A stretch of 64,000 nucleotides of DNA, taken from the NCBI GenBank assembly GCA_021202465.1, contig JAJQCZ010000023.1, forward strand, positions 115,092 to 179,091, read 5' to 3'. A model generated the notes under the pieces. That model saw only the letters and a list, made by a program, of their open reading frames with translations, did no database searches and was not told the origin of the DNA. A program made the position numbers and the translations under genes. Shown one piece after another: positions 1 through 10,300 of the stretch. The DNA comes from Lachnospiraceae bacterium. Lineage in GTDB: Bacteria; Bacillota; Clostridia; Lachnospirales; Lachnospiraceae. Each line of letters begins with the position of its first letter. The stretch's first letter is position 1.

Positions 1-2238
1 TTTGCTTTGGCGGTGACCATGCCGCTGCTGTTTACGGTAGCTACGGAAGTATCACTCGAAGTGTACGTGATGGTTCCGGTTCCGCTCGCCGTGATCTTCG
101 TGGTTGTATCCACTTTGATCGAACTGCTTGCTGCCGTCGCCGTCACGGTCTGGCCGGCCTTAGCTACGGTGATTGAAATCGTCTTTACGGCGGATTCATT
201 ATAATTCGTTGATGCTTTCGCGGTGACCGTAATGATTGCGGAGCCTGCTGCCTGTATCGTCACCACGCCCGCAGGACTTACCTTTACAACATCCTCATCG
301 TTGCTTGCATAGCTCAGCGCACCGTCTCCGCTCGCCTTCGCATCCAGCGCAAACGCAGCATCTCCATACGTCCTGCTATAGAAATCTGTTCCGCTGACTG
401 TCTGGGAGGCCTTATTGATCGTAAACGTTTTTTCCACGCTGCCTGTATAGTTTCCGTTTCCCGTTATTGTAACTGTTGCTGTGCCGACCTTCGTATTATT
501 GCTGTAGGATACGGTATAGTCTCCATGACCCGCATCGTCCCGCGTCAGAGGTACACCCCCGTCCGTCACATCTACGTCCGGCGTTTTCGCGGTACCGTCA
601 TACGCAAAGTCTGTTTCAGAAAGCGTGATCTCGCAGCCGGAAATATCTTCTTTCACAGAAATAGTAAAGGTCTCTGAAGCCGCCAGATAATTCCCGGTCT
701 CATCGGCATACACTGTAATAACAGCCGTTCCGGCCGAAATTCCGCTGATCTTCCCGGATGAGTCCACCGATGCCACGTTATTATTATCGGAGTAATACGT
801 CAGCTGTACTTCCGTCGCGACAGTAATCAAAGCCGTACTCCCCACGGCAATTTCAGAAGCAGATACTGCGGCGCCGATGTCCTGCGTACCTTTTTCAATC
901 GTGAACGCTTTTGTCACCAGCCCGGTATATCCGCCCATGCCCTTTACGATCGCGATAGCTGTCCCCGCATTGACATTATTATCATAGGTTACCGTATAAT
1001 CCTCATTTTCTTTCAATGTCTCGTTTTCATGGGTAACCGTAACCATCGGTTCCTGTTCTGTTCCGTCAAATGTACAGCTGTTCGAAGTCAGAGAAACCTG
1101 GCATTCACTCAGGCTGAGCCGCTCCGTTCCCTCCTCTGTTACCGTAATCTCAAAAGACTGCGATACCTGATTGTAATTATCTCCGGATGCCGTAATTGTA
1201 ATGGTTGCTGTGCCCGCACTCACGCCTGTCACGGTAAAAGTATCTTTCTCCGCACAGACTACAGTTGCTATACTTTCCTGAGAGGACTGGGCAGTAAAGT
1301 TCGACTCGGCTGCCACCGCCCTGATGGCCGCAGTTCCTCCTACAGCAACATCCGTCGCTGACACGGATAACTCGATAGCCTGATCCGCTTTGGCAATTTC
1401 AAATATTGCCGAAATGGATTCCTTATAGTTTCCCTGCCCCGTCACAGTCACCTTTGCCTCACCGGCATTGACATTATCGCTGTAGGTAACCGTATAATCT
1501 GCATCCTCTGTCAGAACTGTATCACCGGAAGATACGATGACAACCGGCTTCTTCTCCGTGCCGTCATAAACATAGCTGTCAGCAGAAAGCATAAGCGTAT
1601 AATCTGCAATGCTGATTGCCTGTATCGTAAATTCTTTCTCAACAGTACTCTGATAATTTCCGCGGCCTGTAATGACAACGGCTGCCGTACCGGCATTGAC
1701 ATTATTTTTATAAGTCACCGTGAAATCCGCACCCTCTGTCAGCGCCGTGGAACCGTCTGCCACAATCACAGATGGCTTTTTCGCTGTTCCGTCATAGGTA
1801 TAGTCCTCTTCAGAAAGTGTCACCGTGCAGCGGCTGATATCAATGGCCTCAATGGTAAATTCTTTCGAAATCTCACCGGTATAATTCCCTGTACCGCTTA
1901 CAGAGACTGTCCCTGTGCCAATCGCTGTATTGTTGCCGTATGCCACAATATAGTCTGTATTTTCTTCAAGAACAACCGCTCCATTGGTCACTGTAACAGA
2001 AGGCGTCTTGGCCGTTCCATCATAGGTAAATGTGTCAGCGGAAAGTGTCAGCGCATATCCGGAGATTTCTGCGCGGATGATCGTATAGGATACCGTCTGT
2101 TCCCCGGTACAGTTATCCCTGCCTGTTATCGTTACTTTGGCGGTTCCCACATTTACATTACTGCTGTAAGAAACAGTATAATCCGTTCCTTCCGTCAGGA
2201 CAGAAGAACCCTTTGAGACCGTCACCGTCGGCATTTTT
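1..2238 (-). CDS. Giant secreted repeat protein, downstream part (cut by window edge)
   Basis: This frame is open on the minus strand from 2238 to base 1 with no stop, and it continues the protein that starts at 5374 after a one-base frame change at 2234-2238. It encodes tandem YDG/MBG-type units of about 75 residues. Each begins with a Y-x-Y-D-G-T-(E/A)-K-x-P motif (near 2238, 2030, 1810, 1575, 1080 and 612) and ends in G-N-Y-x-G. Two Big_2-like blocks (about 1390-1170 and 870-660) are interspersed. The last 411 bases are about 92% identical to 8251-8661 in the neighbouring giant gene, so the protein probably also ends in a Big-type and LRR C-terminus outside the window. Such repeats form extracellular beta-sandwich stalks. 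The ligand is unknown. Confidence 0.75.
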
Positions 2239-5200
2239 CCGTCCCATCATATGTATACTTGTCCTGAGATAAGCTCACAGTGCAATCCGAAAGTTCCGTC
2301 TGCGAAATCGTATACTCTGCCGTCGCCGTGCCGGTGTAGTTTCCGGTTCCCGTCACAGACACTGTGTATGTTCCGACATTTTTACTGTCACTATAGGTAG
2401 CGGTATAATCTGTATCCTGCGTCAGCGTGACAGAATGGCAGACCACTGTCACTCCGGGATTTTTCACTGTCCCATCATAGCTGTAGGAAGTCTGATCCAA
2501 CGTGATGCTGCTATCGGACAGATCTCTCTGAGTCACCGTAATATCTAAAGAAATACTACCGGCTTCATAGTAACTGTTGCCTGCCGCATTCACAGTAATC
2601 ACGGTTGTACCGACACCCACAGCCGTCACCACACCTTTTGATGAAACAGTAGCTACGGAAGAATCGCCGGTAACATACGTAATGGTTCCGTTACCTTTTG
2701 CTGTAATCGACGTCGTATCACCGAATACAATCTCCTCATCTGCCATCGAGACCGTTAACGTATTCTCCGCTTTATTGATTATAAAATATAGCGTCGCCGT
2801 CCCGGTGAAGTGACCGCTGCCGGTGACAGTGACGGTTGCCGTGCCGGGATAAACATTGTTCGCATAAGAAACCGAGTAATCCGTCGATTTCGTCAATGTC
2901 TGACTGCCGTATTTTACTGTTACAGTCGGCCGTTTTGAGTAACCATTATATGTGTACTCAGTCTGTGACAATGTGATTTCACAATCATTAATATCCGCTG
3001 TGCCCCAATTCACCTCTGTCGAACCGGCGCTGAGTCCTTCATCGCAATATGCAACTACCTGATAGGTGTACAAATTGCTATCGGAAACTTCGGAATCCGT
3101 ATAAGAGACTTCTGACGATGTCTGCAGCATCTCATATTCCCCCGTTCCCGTTTTCCTGTATATATAGTAACCGTCAGCCCCCTCAATTTCGCTCCAGGAA
3201 AGAACCGCCGTATCCTCATTTTCCGTCAGAGTGACTTTGGGAGACTCAAGGTAGAAAATAGAAATCGTATCTGAAGCTGCACTATATTGTTTTTCAGAGT
3301 TCCTGGCAGCTATCACATAAAAAGAGTACGTGGTTCCACTTGTGAGATAGTAACTGATAGTCAGCGACTGTGTGCTTGCGCTTCCGGCGCTGACGTTATA
3401 ATAAGATGATTCCTGAGATGTCGTGAAATACACAAAGTAGCTGGTTGCCCCCGGAACCGTCTCCCACGTAACCTGAATCCCTGTTTGGACATTACTGACA
3501 TCTAGCAGTGTCGGCACAGGCAGAAAGATCGACGACACTTCGCAAGTCTCATAACTGCTCTCATCATCAAACTGAACGACCACCTTATAGGTATAGGTCT
3601 CCCCACCAGATACATCCGTATCAATATAGATCGTGTCCTCTGTTGTTTGAATGAGCGTATAGGTCCCATCCTCTGTTTGTCGGTAAACCAAAAAAGATTT
3701 TGCACCGACAAGAGTACTCCATTCCACCTGTAATCCAGTTGAAACCGAAGATACCGATGGAATCATCACTTCCTGCTTATTCTGCGCAAGACTTTTCGAA
3801 TTTCCGGAATATGCTTCTACCCAGACGTAATAGTTCTTTCCGTTCGTCGCGCTAATCGTCGACGTCGTCCCGCCGTCCGCTACCGTTGTTTTACTGCAGG
3901 TACTCCCATACGCGCGATATACATAATAGCCTTCCGCGCCTTCCACCGCGTCCCAGCTTACCTCAAGGCTGCCCGATGATGTCTCAACACGGACATTCTC
4001 CGGCGCTTCCATGGCGGGATGAACGGAAAATGTTCCGTCTGAAGAAATTGAGTAGAAAACCGGCGTTGTCGACACAGAACCGTAGGAAGAGCTGTCTCCG
4101 GTCGCATACCAGACCACTGTCCCATCTGACACAATCGGCTGGCAGTCAGAGAGCTGACCATCTACCGTATAAATCTCACTGGTGGTATCGCCCGCTCCAT
4201 CCAGATAAACATAATGCAGTTTAGTCATTTTTGAATATGTAACGGAAGAATTTTCATATTCCGTCGTCGTCCACATCAGCAGGAAAGAATCCGAACCGAG
4301 TTTTACCAGCTGCGGCGTCGAAGCCGTGACGGTACCATCCGTATCATAATCCGTAATCCACTTTATTTCCGTTCCGGATGAAGAAAAATCACTTCGGGAA
4401 GTCACAGCAACATAGACATTACGGGCCGTATGACTGCTCCAGTTATCATCCTGGGTGACAGAATTGCCCGCCGCAAGATACGACGAGGAAGAATATTCCA
4501 GACCGCCCAGGGAAGCGCCGGTCTTGTTGGTGCCGGATTCTCCCTCAAAAGTTAACAGATTGATAGAGCTGTTACCACTGCCGCTGAACGTGCTGCTGCC
4601 AGCCTGCTTTTTATATTTGATCAAAACGGCTGCTCTGGGATATGCGTCTCCATGATCCAACGCGATCAGATTGGCCTCGTCATCTACCATGATAAACTGG
4701 TTAAAAGAATGGCTGACATATCCATAATTGACATTCATGACCGAATAGTACGAATCGGCAATCGTCATATCCGATTCCTGTACCTGTATCGTCAGGTTCG
4801 CCTGATGATGATACCCGTCACTGGAGGCATACATCGTATGGCTGGTACGAATATACAGATACCCTCCGTATTCCGTCATGCGGCAGCTGCCCGAGGCGAA
4901 CGGTACATAGGTATTCGCTCCGCATAAGCTGGCTGCACCTTCTCTTTCCCAGTCCGTACTGTATTTTACTACACGGATCACTTCCACCGTATCGTCTTCA
5001 TCGGTGTTCGACTGCCCGAAAACCAGGTAATATGCATCCTCTCCGGCATAGAATCCTCCAAAATAAGACAGCTCCATGTCAACGGTCTGAGCAGACACAA
5101 GATTGTAATTGCTATCATAATACTCTACGACGATGGACCCGCTGACATATTCGACCCTCATAAAACCATCATTCGTTTCCGTCAGATAGGAATAGGGCTG

Positions 5201-5374
5201 CGTCGCATAATATGTGGTATAGCTCTGATCCCCGGTATTATTGGACGCCGTCGCCGTGGCTGTCGTCTCCTCTGCATAAACCACGTCAGAACTGACTCCC
5301 CATATACATACAAGCACCAGAATCAGCACAGAAAAAATTTTCATTCCGGGATTTCGCAATCTTTCCCTTGTCAT
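2222..5374 (-). CDS. Giant secreted FN3/YDG-repeat protein, N-terminal part (frameshifted at its end)
   Basis: The N-terminus is a signal peptide: basic residues, a hydrophobic core (MKIFSVLILVLVCIWGVSS) and a VYA-E cleavage-like site. I choose ATG 5374 because GGGAGG (5384-5389) precedes it at good spacing. The longer ATG at 5434 lies almost at the transcription start implied by a TATAAT at 5440-5445. After a ~400-residue region that could be a beta-propeller (no recognised family) come at least four fibronectin-III-like domains (about 4010-3020), then YDG and Big_2 units. The frame stops at 2222 with a nonsense tail (KCRR) in the middle of a YDG repeat; one extra A in the A5 run (T5 at 2234-2238, plus strand) restores the repeat and opens the frame to base 1. 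This is probably a surface adhesin or matrix protein. The break may be a sequencing error, a true mutation or a slippage site. Confidence 0.8.
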   Translation of the reverse strand: MTRERLRNPGMKIFSVLILVLVCIWGVSSDVVYAEETTATATASNNTGDQSYTTYYATQPYSYLTETNDGFMRVEYVSGSIVVEYYDSNYNLVSAQTVDMELSYFGGFYAGEDAYYLVFGQSNTDEDDTVEVIRVVKYSTDWEREGAASLCGANTYVPFASGSCRMTEYGGYLYIRTSHTMYASSDGYHHQANLTIQVQESDMTIADSYYSVMNVNYGYVSHSFNQFIMVDDEANLIALDHGDAYPRAAVLIKYKKQAGSSTFSGSGNSSINLLTFEGESGTNKTGASLGGLEYSSSSYLAAGNSVTQDDNWSSHTARNVYVAVTSRSDFSSSGTEIKWITDYDTDGTVTASTPQLVKLGSDSFLLMWTTTEYENSSVTYSKMTKLHYVYLDGAGDTTSEIYTVDGQLSDCQPIVSDGTVVWYATGDSSSYGSVSTTPVFYSISSDGTFSVHPAMEAPENVRVETSSGSLEVSWDAVEGAEGYYVYRAYGSTCSKTTVADGGTTSTISATNGKNYYVWVEAYSGNSKSLAQNKQEVMIPSVSSVSTGLQVEWSTLVGAKSFLVYRQTEDGTYTLIQTTEDTIYIDTDVSGGETYTYKVVVQFDDESSYETCEVSSIFLPVPTLLDVSNVQTGIQVTWETVPGATSYFVYFTTSQESSYYNVSAGSASTQSLTISYYLTSGTTYSFYVIAARNSEKQYSAASDTISIFYLESPKVTLTENEDTAVLSWSEIEGADGYYIYRKTGTGEYEMLQTSSEVSYTDSEVSDSNLYTYQVVAYCDEGLSAGSTEVNWGTADINDCEITLSQTEYTYNGYSKRPTVTVKYGSQTLTKSTDYSVSYANNVYPGTATVTVTGSGHFTGTATLYFIINKAENTLTVSMADEEIVFGDTTSITAKGNGTITYVTGDSSVATVSSKGVVTAVGVGTTVITVNAAGNSYYEAGSISLDITVTQRDLSDSSITLDQTSYSYDGTVKNPGVTVVCHSVTLTQDTDYTATYSDSKNVGTYTVSVTGTGNYTGTATAEYTISQTELSDCTVSLSQDKYTYDGTEKCRR

Positions 5375-5439
5375 ATACAGTTTCCTCCCTTTTGCCGTTT
5401 TCCTCTCAACCATCTTAAAAGATTTGTTCCACATTTTTT

Positions 5440-5445
5440 ATTATA
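5440..5445 (-). promoter_or_regulatory. -10 box for the FN3/YDG-repeat gene
   Basis: A perfect TATAAT on the minus strand, with no convincing -35 box at 17 bases. Transcription would begin near 5433, leaving a ~60-base leader with the GGGAGG site before ATG 5374. Confidence 0.4.
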
Positions 5446-5577
5446 ACGAAAAGATGACCAAAAGTATACAACGGAATCAGACGAAATCACGAATTCGCCT
5501 TCCCCGATATAATCATAGCAGGTATTTCAACTTACACAGCCCATGACGCCAAGCTAATCTTATGGCAGCAAAACTTC

Positions 5578-5606
5578 TTGTCTTTTCACGGCTCCGCAAG
5601 TATACT
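5578..5606 (+). promoter_or_regulatory. Sigma-A-type promoter of the AAA-ATPase/nuclease gene
   Basis: TTGTCT (5578-5583), a 17-base spacer and TATACT (5601-5606) lie about 57 bases upstream of ATG 5663. No other gene reads into this region from the left on the plus strand, so the gene has its own promoter. Confidence 0.6.
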
Positions 5607-5662
5607 AGAGTCAGTCACAGCTTTTCCAATCACAGGCGGTGCCGGAAGGAAGTGAGCGTTTC

Positions 5663-7252
5663 ATGAGTAAGATTTTTAACACGACGGCAAACTGCATACC
5701 GGAAAAACATTATATGGTGGATCTGACTGATCGGCTCCGACAGTTCAAAATCATCGTAGATCGCGGCGATTATTTTACGATCAATCGCGCCAGACAATAC
5801 GGAAAGACGACCACCCTCCTGGCACTGGCGAAATATCTCCGGAACGACTATCAGGTGATTCGTCTGGATTTTCAGCGATTCAGTGAAGCTTCCTTTGCAA
5901 ATGAAGGCAGCTTTATCTTCGCGCTCGCGAAGCGGATTCTTCTGGCTGTAAATGAAAGTGAGATTCCAGAGGAGCCTCGAAAGCAGCTTGCCTTTTTTGC
6001 GGGAAAAAAAGGCAACGCAGAGACACTGGATGATTTGTTTATTGTCCTCAATGAATGGTGCGAACAGTCTGAAAAACCTGTCGTCCTCATGATCGATGAG
6101 GTGGATCAGGCCTCCAACTATCAGGTATTCCTGAATTTTCTGGCACAATTGAGAGCCAATTATATTGAGAGAGACCTGATTGCTACCTTCCACTCCGTCA
6201 TTCTGGCCGGAGTCCATGACATTAAGAACCTCCGGAGAAAATTTGTCGCACAGGAAGAGCATAATACAAATTCTCCCTGGAATGTGGCGGCAGATTATAA
6301 CATTGATATGAGTTTCTCCGCCGCCGATATCGCGGGGATGCTCCGTGAATATGAAAATGATTACGCCACAGGAATGAATCTGGAGGCCATCGCACAGGAA
6401 ATCTATGAATACACCTCCGGATATCCGTTTCTGGTGTCACGCATCTGCAAATATCTGGACGAAACCCTGCCGGGTACCGGCGGCTTCCCGGATCGAACCG
6501 CTGCCTGGACGAAAGAGGGAATCACAAAAGCGGTCGGCGCCATCGTCGTGGAGGAAAATACGCTTTTTGAATCCCTGATCGACAAAGTAAACCTGTATCC
6601 GGATTTAAGGGAAATTCTGTACGATATTCTGATAAACGGTGCGGACGTTTATTATAATCCGGACAGCGTAGCCATCAGTGTGGCCAAGATGTTCGGATTT
6701 GTCAAAAAAGCAGATTCAAAGATCATCATCGCAAACCGCATCTTTGAAACCCGTTTATATAACTATTTTCTACTCTCCGAGGAAAACCGGACAACGGATA
6801 TTTACCGTCTCGGAGTGCGGGAAAAATATCAGTTTATACGGGATGACGGACTTGATATGGAGCTAATCCTGGAACGGTTCGTCGTCAGCTTTGACGATCT
6901 CTACGGCGACCGGGAGCAGAAATTCAAAGAAGAAGATGGCCGAAAGTTCTTTCTTCTGTATCTGCGTCCCATCATTAACGGGGAAGGAAATTATTATATC
7001 GAATCCCGTACGCGCAATATGGAGCGCACAGATATCATTATCGATTACAAGGCCAAACAGTATGTGATCGAGCTCAAGCTCTGGCACGGAAACGCCTACA
7101 ACACACGCGGCGAAAAGCAGTTAAGTGATTACCTGGACTATTATCACCTGAACAAGGGATATATGCTGAGTTTCAATTTCAACCAAAAGAAAGAAATCGG
7201 CCTGAAGAAAATCCAGGTCGGAAATAAGCTGCTGGTAGAGGCGGTGGTATAA
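5663..7252 (+). CDS. AAA-ATPase-like protein with C-terminal PD-(D/E)XK nuclease-like domain
   Basis: About 529 residues from ATG 5663, which has GGAAGGAAG upstream; a longer GTG start at 5639 lacks a ribosome site. The N-terminal half matches the AAA-ATPase_like family (PF09820 type): a degenerate Walker A (ARQYGKTTTLLALA) and a Walker B (VVLMIDEVD). The C-terminal ~110 residues match the associated PD-(D/E)XK domain (DUF1703/PF08011 type), with D-I-I-I-D-Y and then V-I-E-L-K as the D...ExK core. This family is multi-copy in many gut Clostridia and Bacteroidetes; its biological role is not settled, and a DNA-related or defence role is often suggested. It stands alone between two giant surface-protein genes on the opposite strand, with its own promoter and terminator, as expected for an inserted cargo gene. 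Confidence 0.85.
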   Translation: MSKIFNTTANCIPEKHYMVDLTDRLRQFKIIVDRGDYFTINRARQYGKTTTLLALAKYLRNDYQVIRLDFQRFSEASFANEGSFIFALAKRILLAVNESEIPEEPRKQLAFFAGKKGNAETLDDLFIVLNEWCEQSEKPVVLMIDEVDQASNYQVFLNFLAQLRANYIERDLIATFHSVILAGVHDIKNLRRKFVAQEEHNTNSPWNVAADYNIDMSFSAADIAGMLREYENDYATGMNLEAIAQEIYEYTSGYPFLVSRICKYLDETLPGTGGFPDRTAAWTKEGITKAVGAIVVEENTLFESLIDKVNLYPDLREILYDILINGADVYYNPDSVAISVAKMFGFVKKADSKIIIANRIFETRLYNYFLLSEENRTTDIYRLGVREKYQFIRDDGLDMELILERFVVSFDDLYGDREQKFKEEDGRKFFLLYLRPIINGEGNYYIESRTRNMERTDIIIDYKAKQYVIELKLWHGNAYNTRGEKQLSDYLDYYHLNKGYMLSFNFNQKKEIGLKKIQVGNKLLVEAVV

Positions 7253-7282
7253 AACCACCGCCTTTACGCATTCTCTAAGACC

Positions 7283-7325
7283 GACAGCCTCCGGATTCCC
7301 GGAGGCTGTCGCTGTTCTTTTTTTC
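7283..7325 (+). terminator. Rho-independent terminator after the AAA-ATPase/nuclease gene
   Basis: A near-perfect hairpin (GACAGCCTCCGG / CCGGAGGCTGTC) is followed by TTCTTTTTTT. It sits between this gene and the convergent LRR-protein gene ending at 7362. Confidence 0.85.
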
Positions 7326-7361
7326 TTCACTGTCCTTCCCGCAGAGCCTTCATCGCATGAT

Positions 7362-10300
7362 TCAGCCCTTCTTCACCGTAATCTTACTGCTTGCTCCCTT
7401 CGCTTTAAAGATCTTCTTGTACGCAGAAACCTTCGCACTCGGCACCTTGAACGTACAGGTACTCTTGATTCCCTTAAAGGCGCTGGCGCCGACCTTCGAG
7501 CTGGTCAGCTTCGTGGTTTTCAATGTAACCGAAGCCAGCTTCTTGTCTCCATAAAAAGCCTTCTTGCCGATCGTCGTCAGCTTTGTGGACTTGCTCACGA
7601 AGGTCTTCAAGGCCGTGCAGCCCTGGAAGGCTGATGTGTCGATCTTCGTCAGCACCGTGGAGGTAAGGTTCACATAGGTAAGCGTCGTGCATTTATAGAA
7701 GGCCGAGGAACCGATGGTCTTCACCTTCGCCAGCGTGATCTTCCCTGATGTGCTGCCGATGGTTTTGATCTTCGTGCAGCCGTAGAAGGCCTTGCTGCCA
7801 ATCGTCGTTGCCTTCTGCAGTCCGGCTACCGTCGCCAGCTTACTGCAGCTCTGGAAGGCGCTGCTGCCTACGGAAGTGACCGCCGCGCAGCCGGTGACCT
7901 TTGTCAGCGCCGTGCATTTGTAGAATGCTTTCGATCCGATCGATGTCACTTTACTGCCGACAGACACCGTTTTCAGCTTCGTATACCCTGAGAAAGCGCT
8001 GGCGCTGATCGCCTTGACACTATACGTTACACCGCCGTATGTCACGGTGGCCGGGATTTTCGCCGAGGTGGCCGTTTTGCTCGACAAGCCCGTTACAGTG
8101 ACCGCACTGGCGGATGTCAGCTTGTATTTCACCGAGCCAGCCGTGAAGGTGTCTCCCTTTACAAGAGCCGTAACTTTGATCGACACAGTCTTCGTGCCCG
8201 CATTGTAGTTGCTGTTCCCGGCCGCCTTTACCGTAATGGTCGCTGTTCCCTTTGCCTTTGCGGTCACCTTGCCGCTGCTGTTGACCGTTGCAACGGAGGT
8301 GTCACTCGAAGTGTACGTGATGGTTCCGGTTCCGCTCGCCGTGATCAATGTGGTTGTATCCACTTTGATCGAACTGCTTGCTGCCGTCGCCGTCACGGTC
8401 TGGCTGGCCTTGGCCACTGTGATCGTAATCGTCTTTGCGGCGGATTCATTATAATTCGTTGATGCTTTCGCCGTGACCGTAATGATTGCGGAGCCTGCTG
8501 CCTGTATCGTCACCACGCCCGCAGAACTTACCTTTACAACATCCTCATCGCTGCTTGCATAGCTCAACGTACCGTCTCCGCTCGTTTTCGCATCCAGCGT
8601 AAACGCAGCATCTCCATACGTCCTGCTATAGGAATCTGTCCCGCTGACTGTCTGGGAAGCCCTGACTACGGTAATTGTAACCGACAATTCCGCCGCCATA
8701 TAATTGTCTGTTTCCGCAGCCGTGATTGTAATGACAGCAGAGCCTGCTCCCTGTATCGTTATCACGCCCGCCGAGCTTACCTTTACAACATCCTCATCGC
8801 TGCTCGCATACGTCAGCGCTCCATCCCCGGCCGTCCTCTTTGCATCCAGATTAAACGTTCCTGTTCCGTATGTCTTCGTATAGGAAGCCGTCCCGCTGAT
8901 GGTCTGCGAAGCCTTTACAACCGTAATGGCTATTGTTTTTTCAGCCTGTTCATAATTATCCGTGCCTTTCGCAGTCACCGTTATCGTCGCCGTTCCTGCT
9001 CCTTTAATGGTGACCTTTCCAGTTTCGTCCACGGTTACTACGCTCGTATCGCTGCCCGCATACGTCAGCGCCCCATCCCCGGCCGTCCTCTTTGCATCCA
9101 GGGTAAATGCTCCGTCTCCGTATGTCTTTGGATAGGAATCCGTCCCGCTGATGGTCTGCGACGCCTTATCAATCGTAAATGTCTGCGTCACCGTCCCGGA
9201 ATAGTTTCCGCACCCGGTCACGGTGATCGTGGCGGTTCCCGCGTTGATGTTATCCGTATAAGTCACGGTATAATCATTTTCCGGGGTAAGCACATCGCCA
9301 TCCGCATTTTTCACTGTGATACCCGGTGTTTTCTCCGTCCCGTCGTACGTATAATCATAGTCTTCGTCAGGCGTCACGGTCCATTCGTCCGTTGTATAAT
9401 AGACGGATAATTCTTTGACACTGCCTGCGAAGGACGATGCTGTTCCCGCATAATACAGCTGTACAGAGGATGCATACGCGTATCCCTCCAGACTGGCGCA
9501 GCCATCTGTTACCGTCAGGAGAATCGGTGTCATCTCCCCGCCCTCACTGTCTGTGAACACACAATATACATCCGCCGTCAGCCCGCTGAAGGAATACGTT
9601 CCCCCGCCATATACCGCCAGAACGTCTCCGGTCAGAGCGGGCCGCGCCGGAATATAGAGCTTTGTCGTATTCCCGCAATAGCTCTCCGAGGTTTCCGCCA
9701 CACGGATCCACAGATATTTCCCGACGGTTCCCGGTTCGAGAGCAATCGTGCTGCCGTCGCAATACGTCCAGTAAACCCCGTCAAAGCTGTACTCATAGGA
9801 ATCATCAAATGCCTCTGCCGTCGTCTCATTCGCATAATCCACTGTCACCGTCGGAGCCTCCGGCACATTCAGGACCGTCACCGACTGACCAAAGAGGATA
9901 TCCCGATAGCTCAGCACCTTCTCCTTGAACACGATGTAATACTCGTCGAGTTCATATTCCCGGCCGCTGTCCAGATCTGTAGCTTTCTCGGTCTTCGCCT
10001 CCGTGTTGAAGGTGACCCACGCCTGTTCGCCGATCAGACGCATCTTGATCAGATATTTCAGGCTCAGTGCCCAGTCGATGCTCTCTCCAGCGTAATAGGC
10101 TTCCCGCACACCGCCCCACAGAGCACGGGTCATAATGGCCGCCACACGCAGGCTGCGGATCTGGTCGATGGTCTCCTCCGCCCCAATCATCTTGTCGATG
10201 ATCTTCGAGCCGACCTTCAGCCCGATATATACAACATTCCACGCGCTGCTGCTCACACCAAACGCCTTCTGCAGACCCTTGGCAACATATTTGTACGTAA

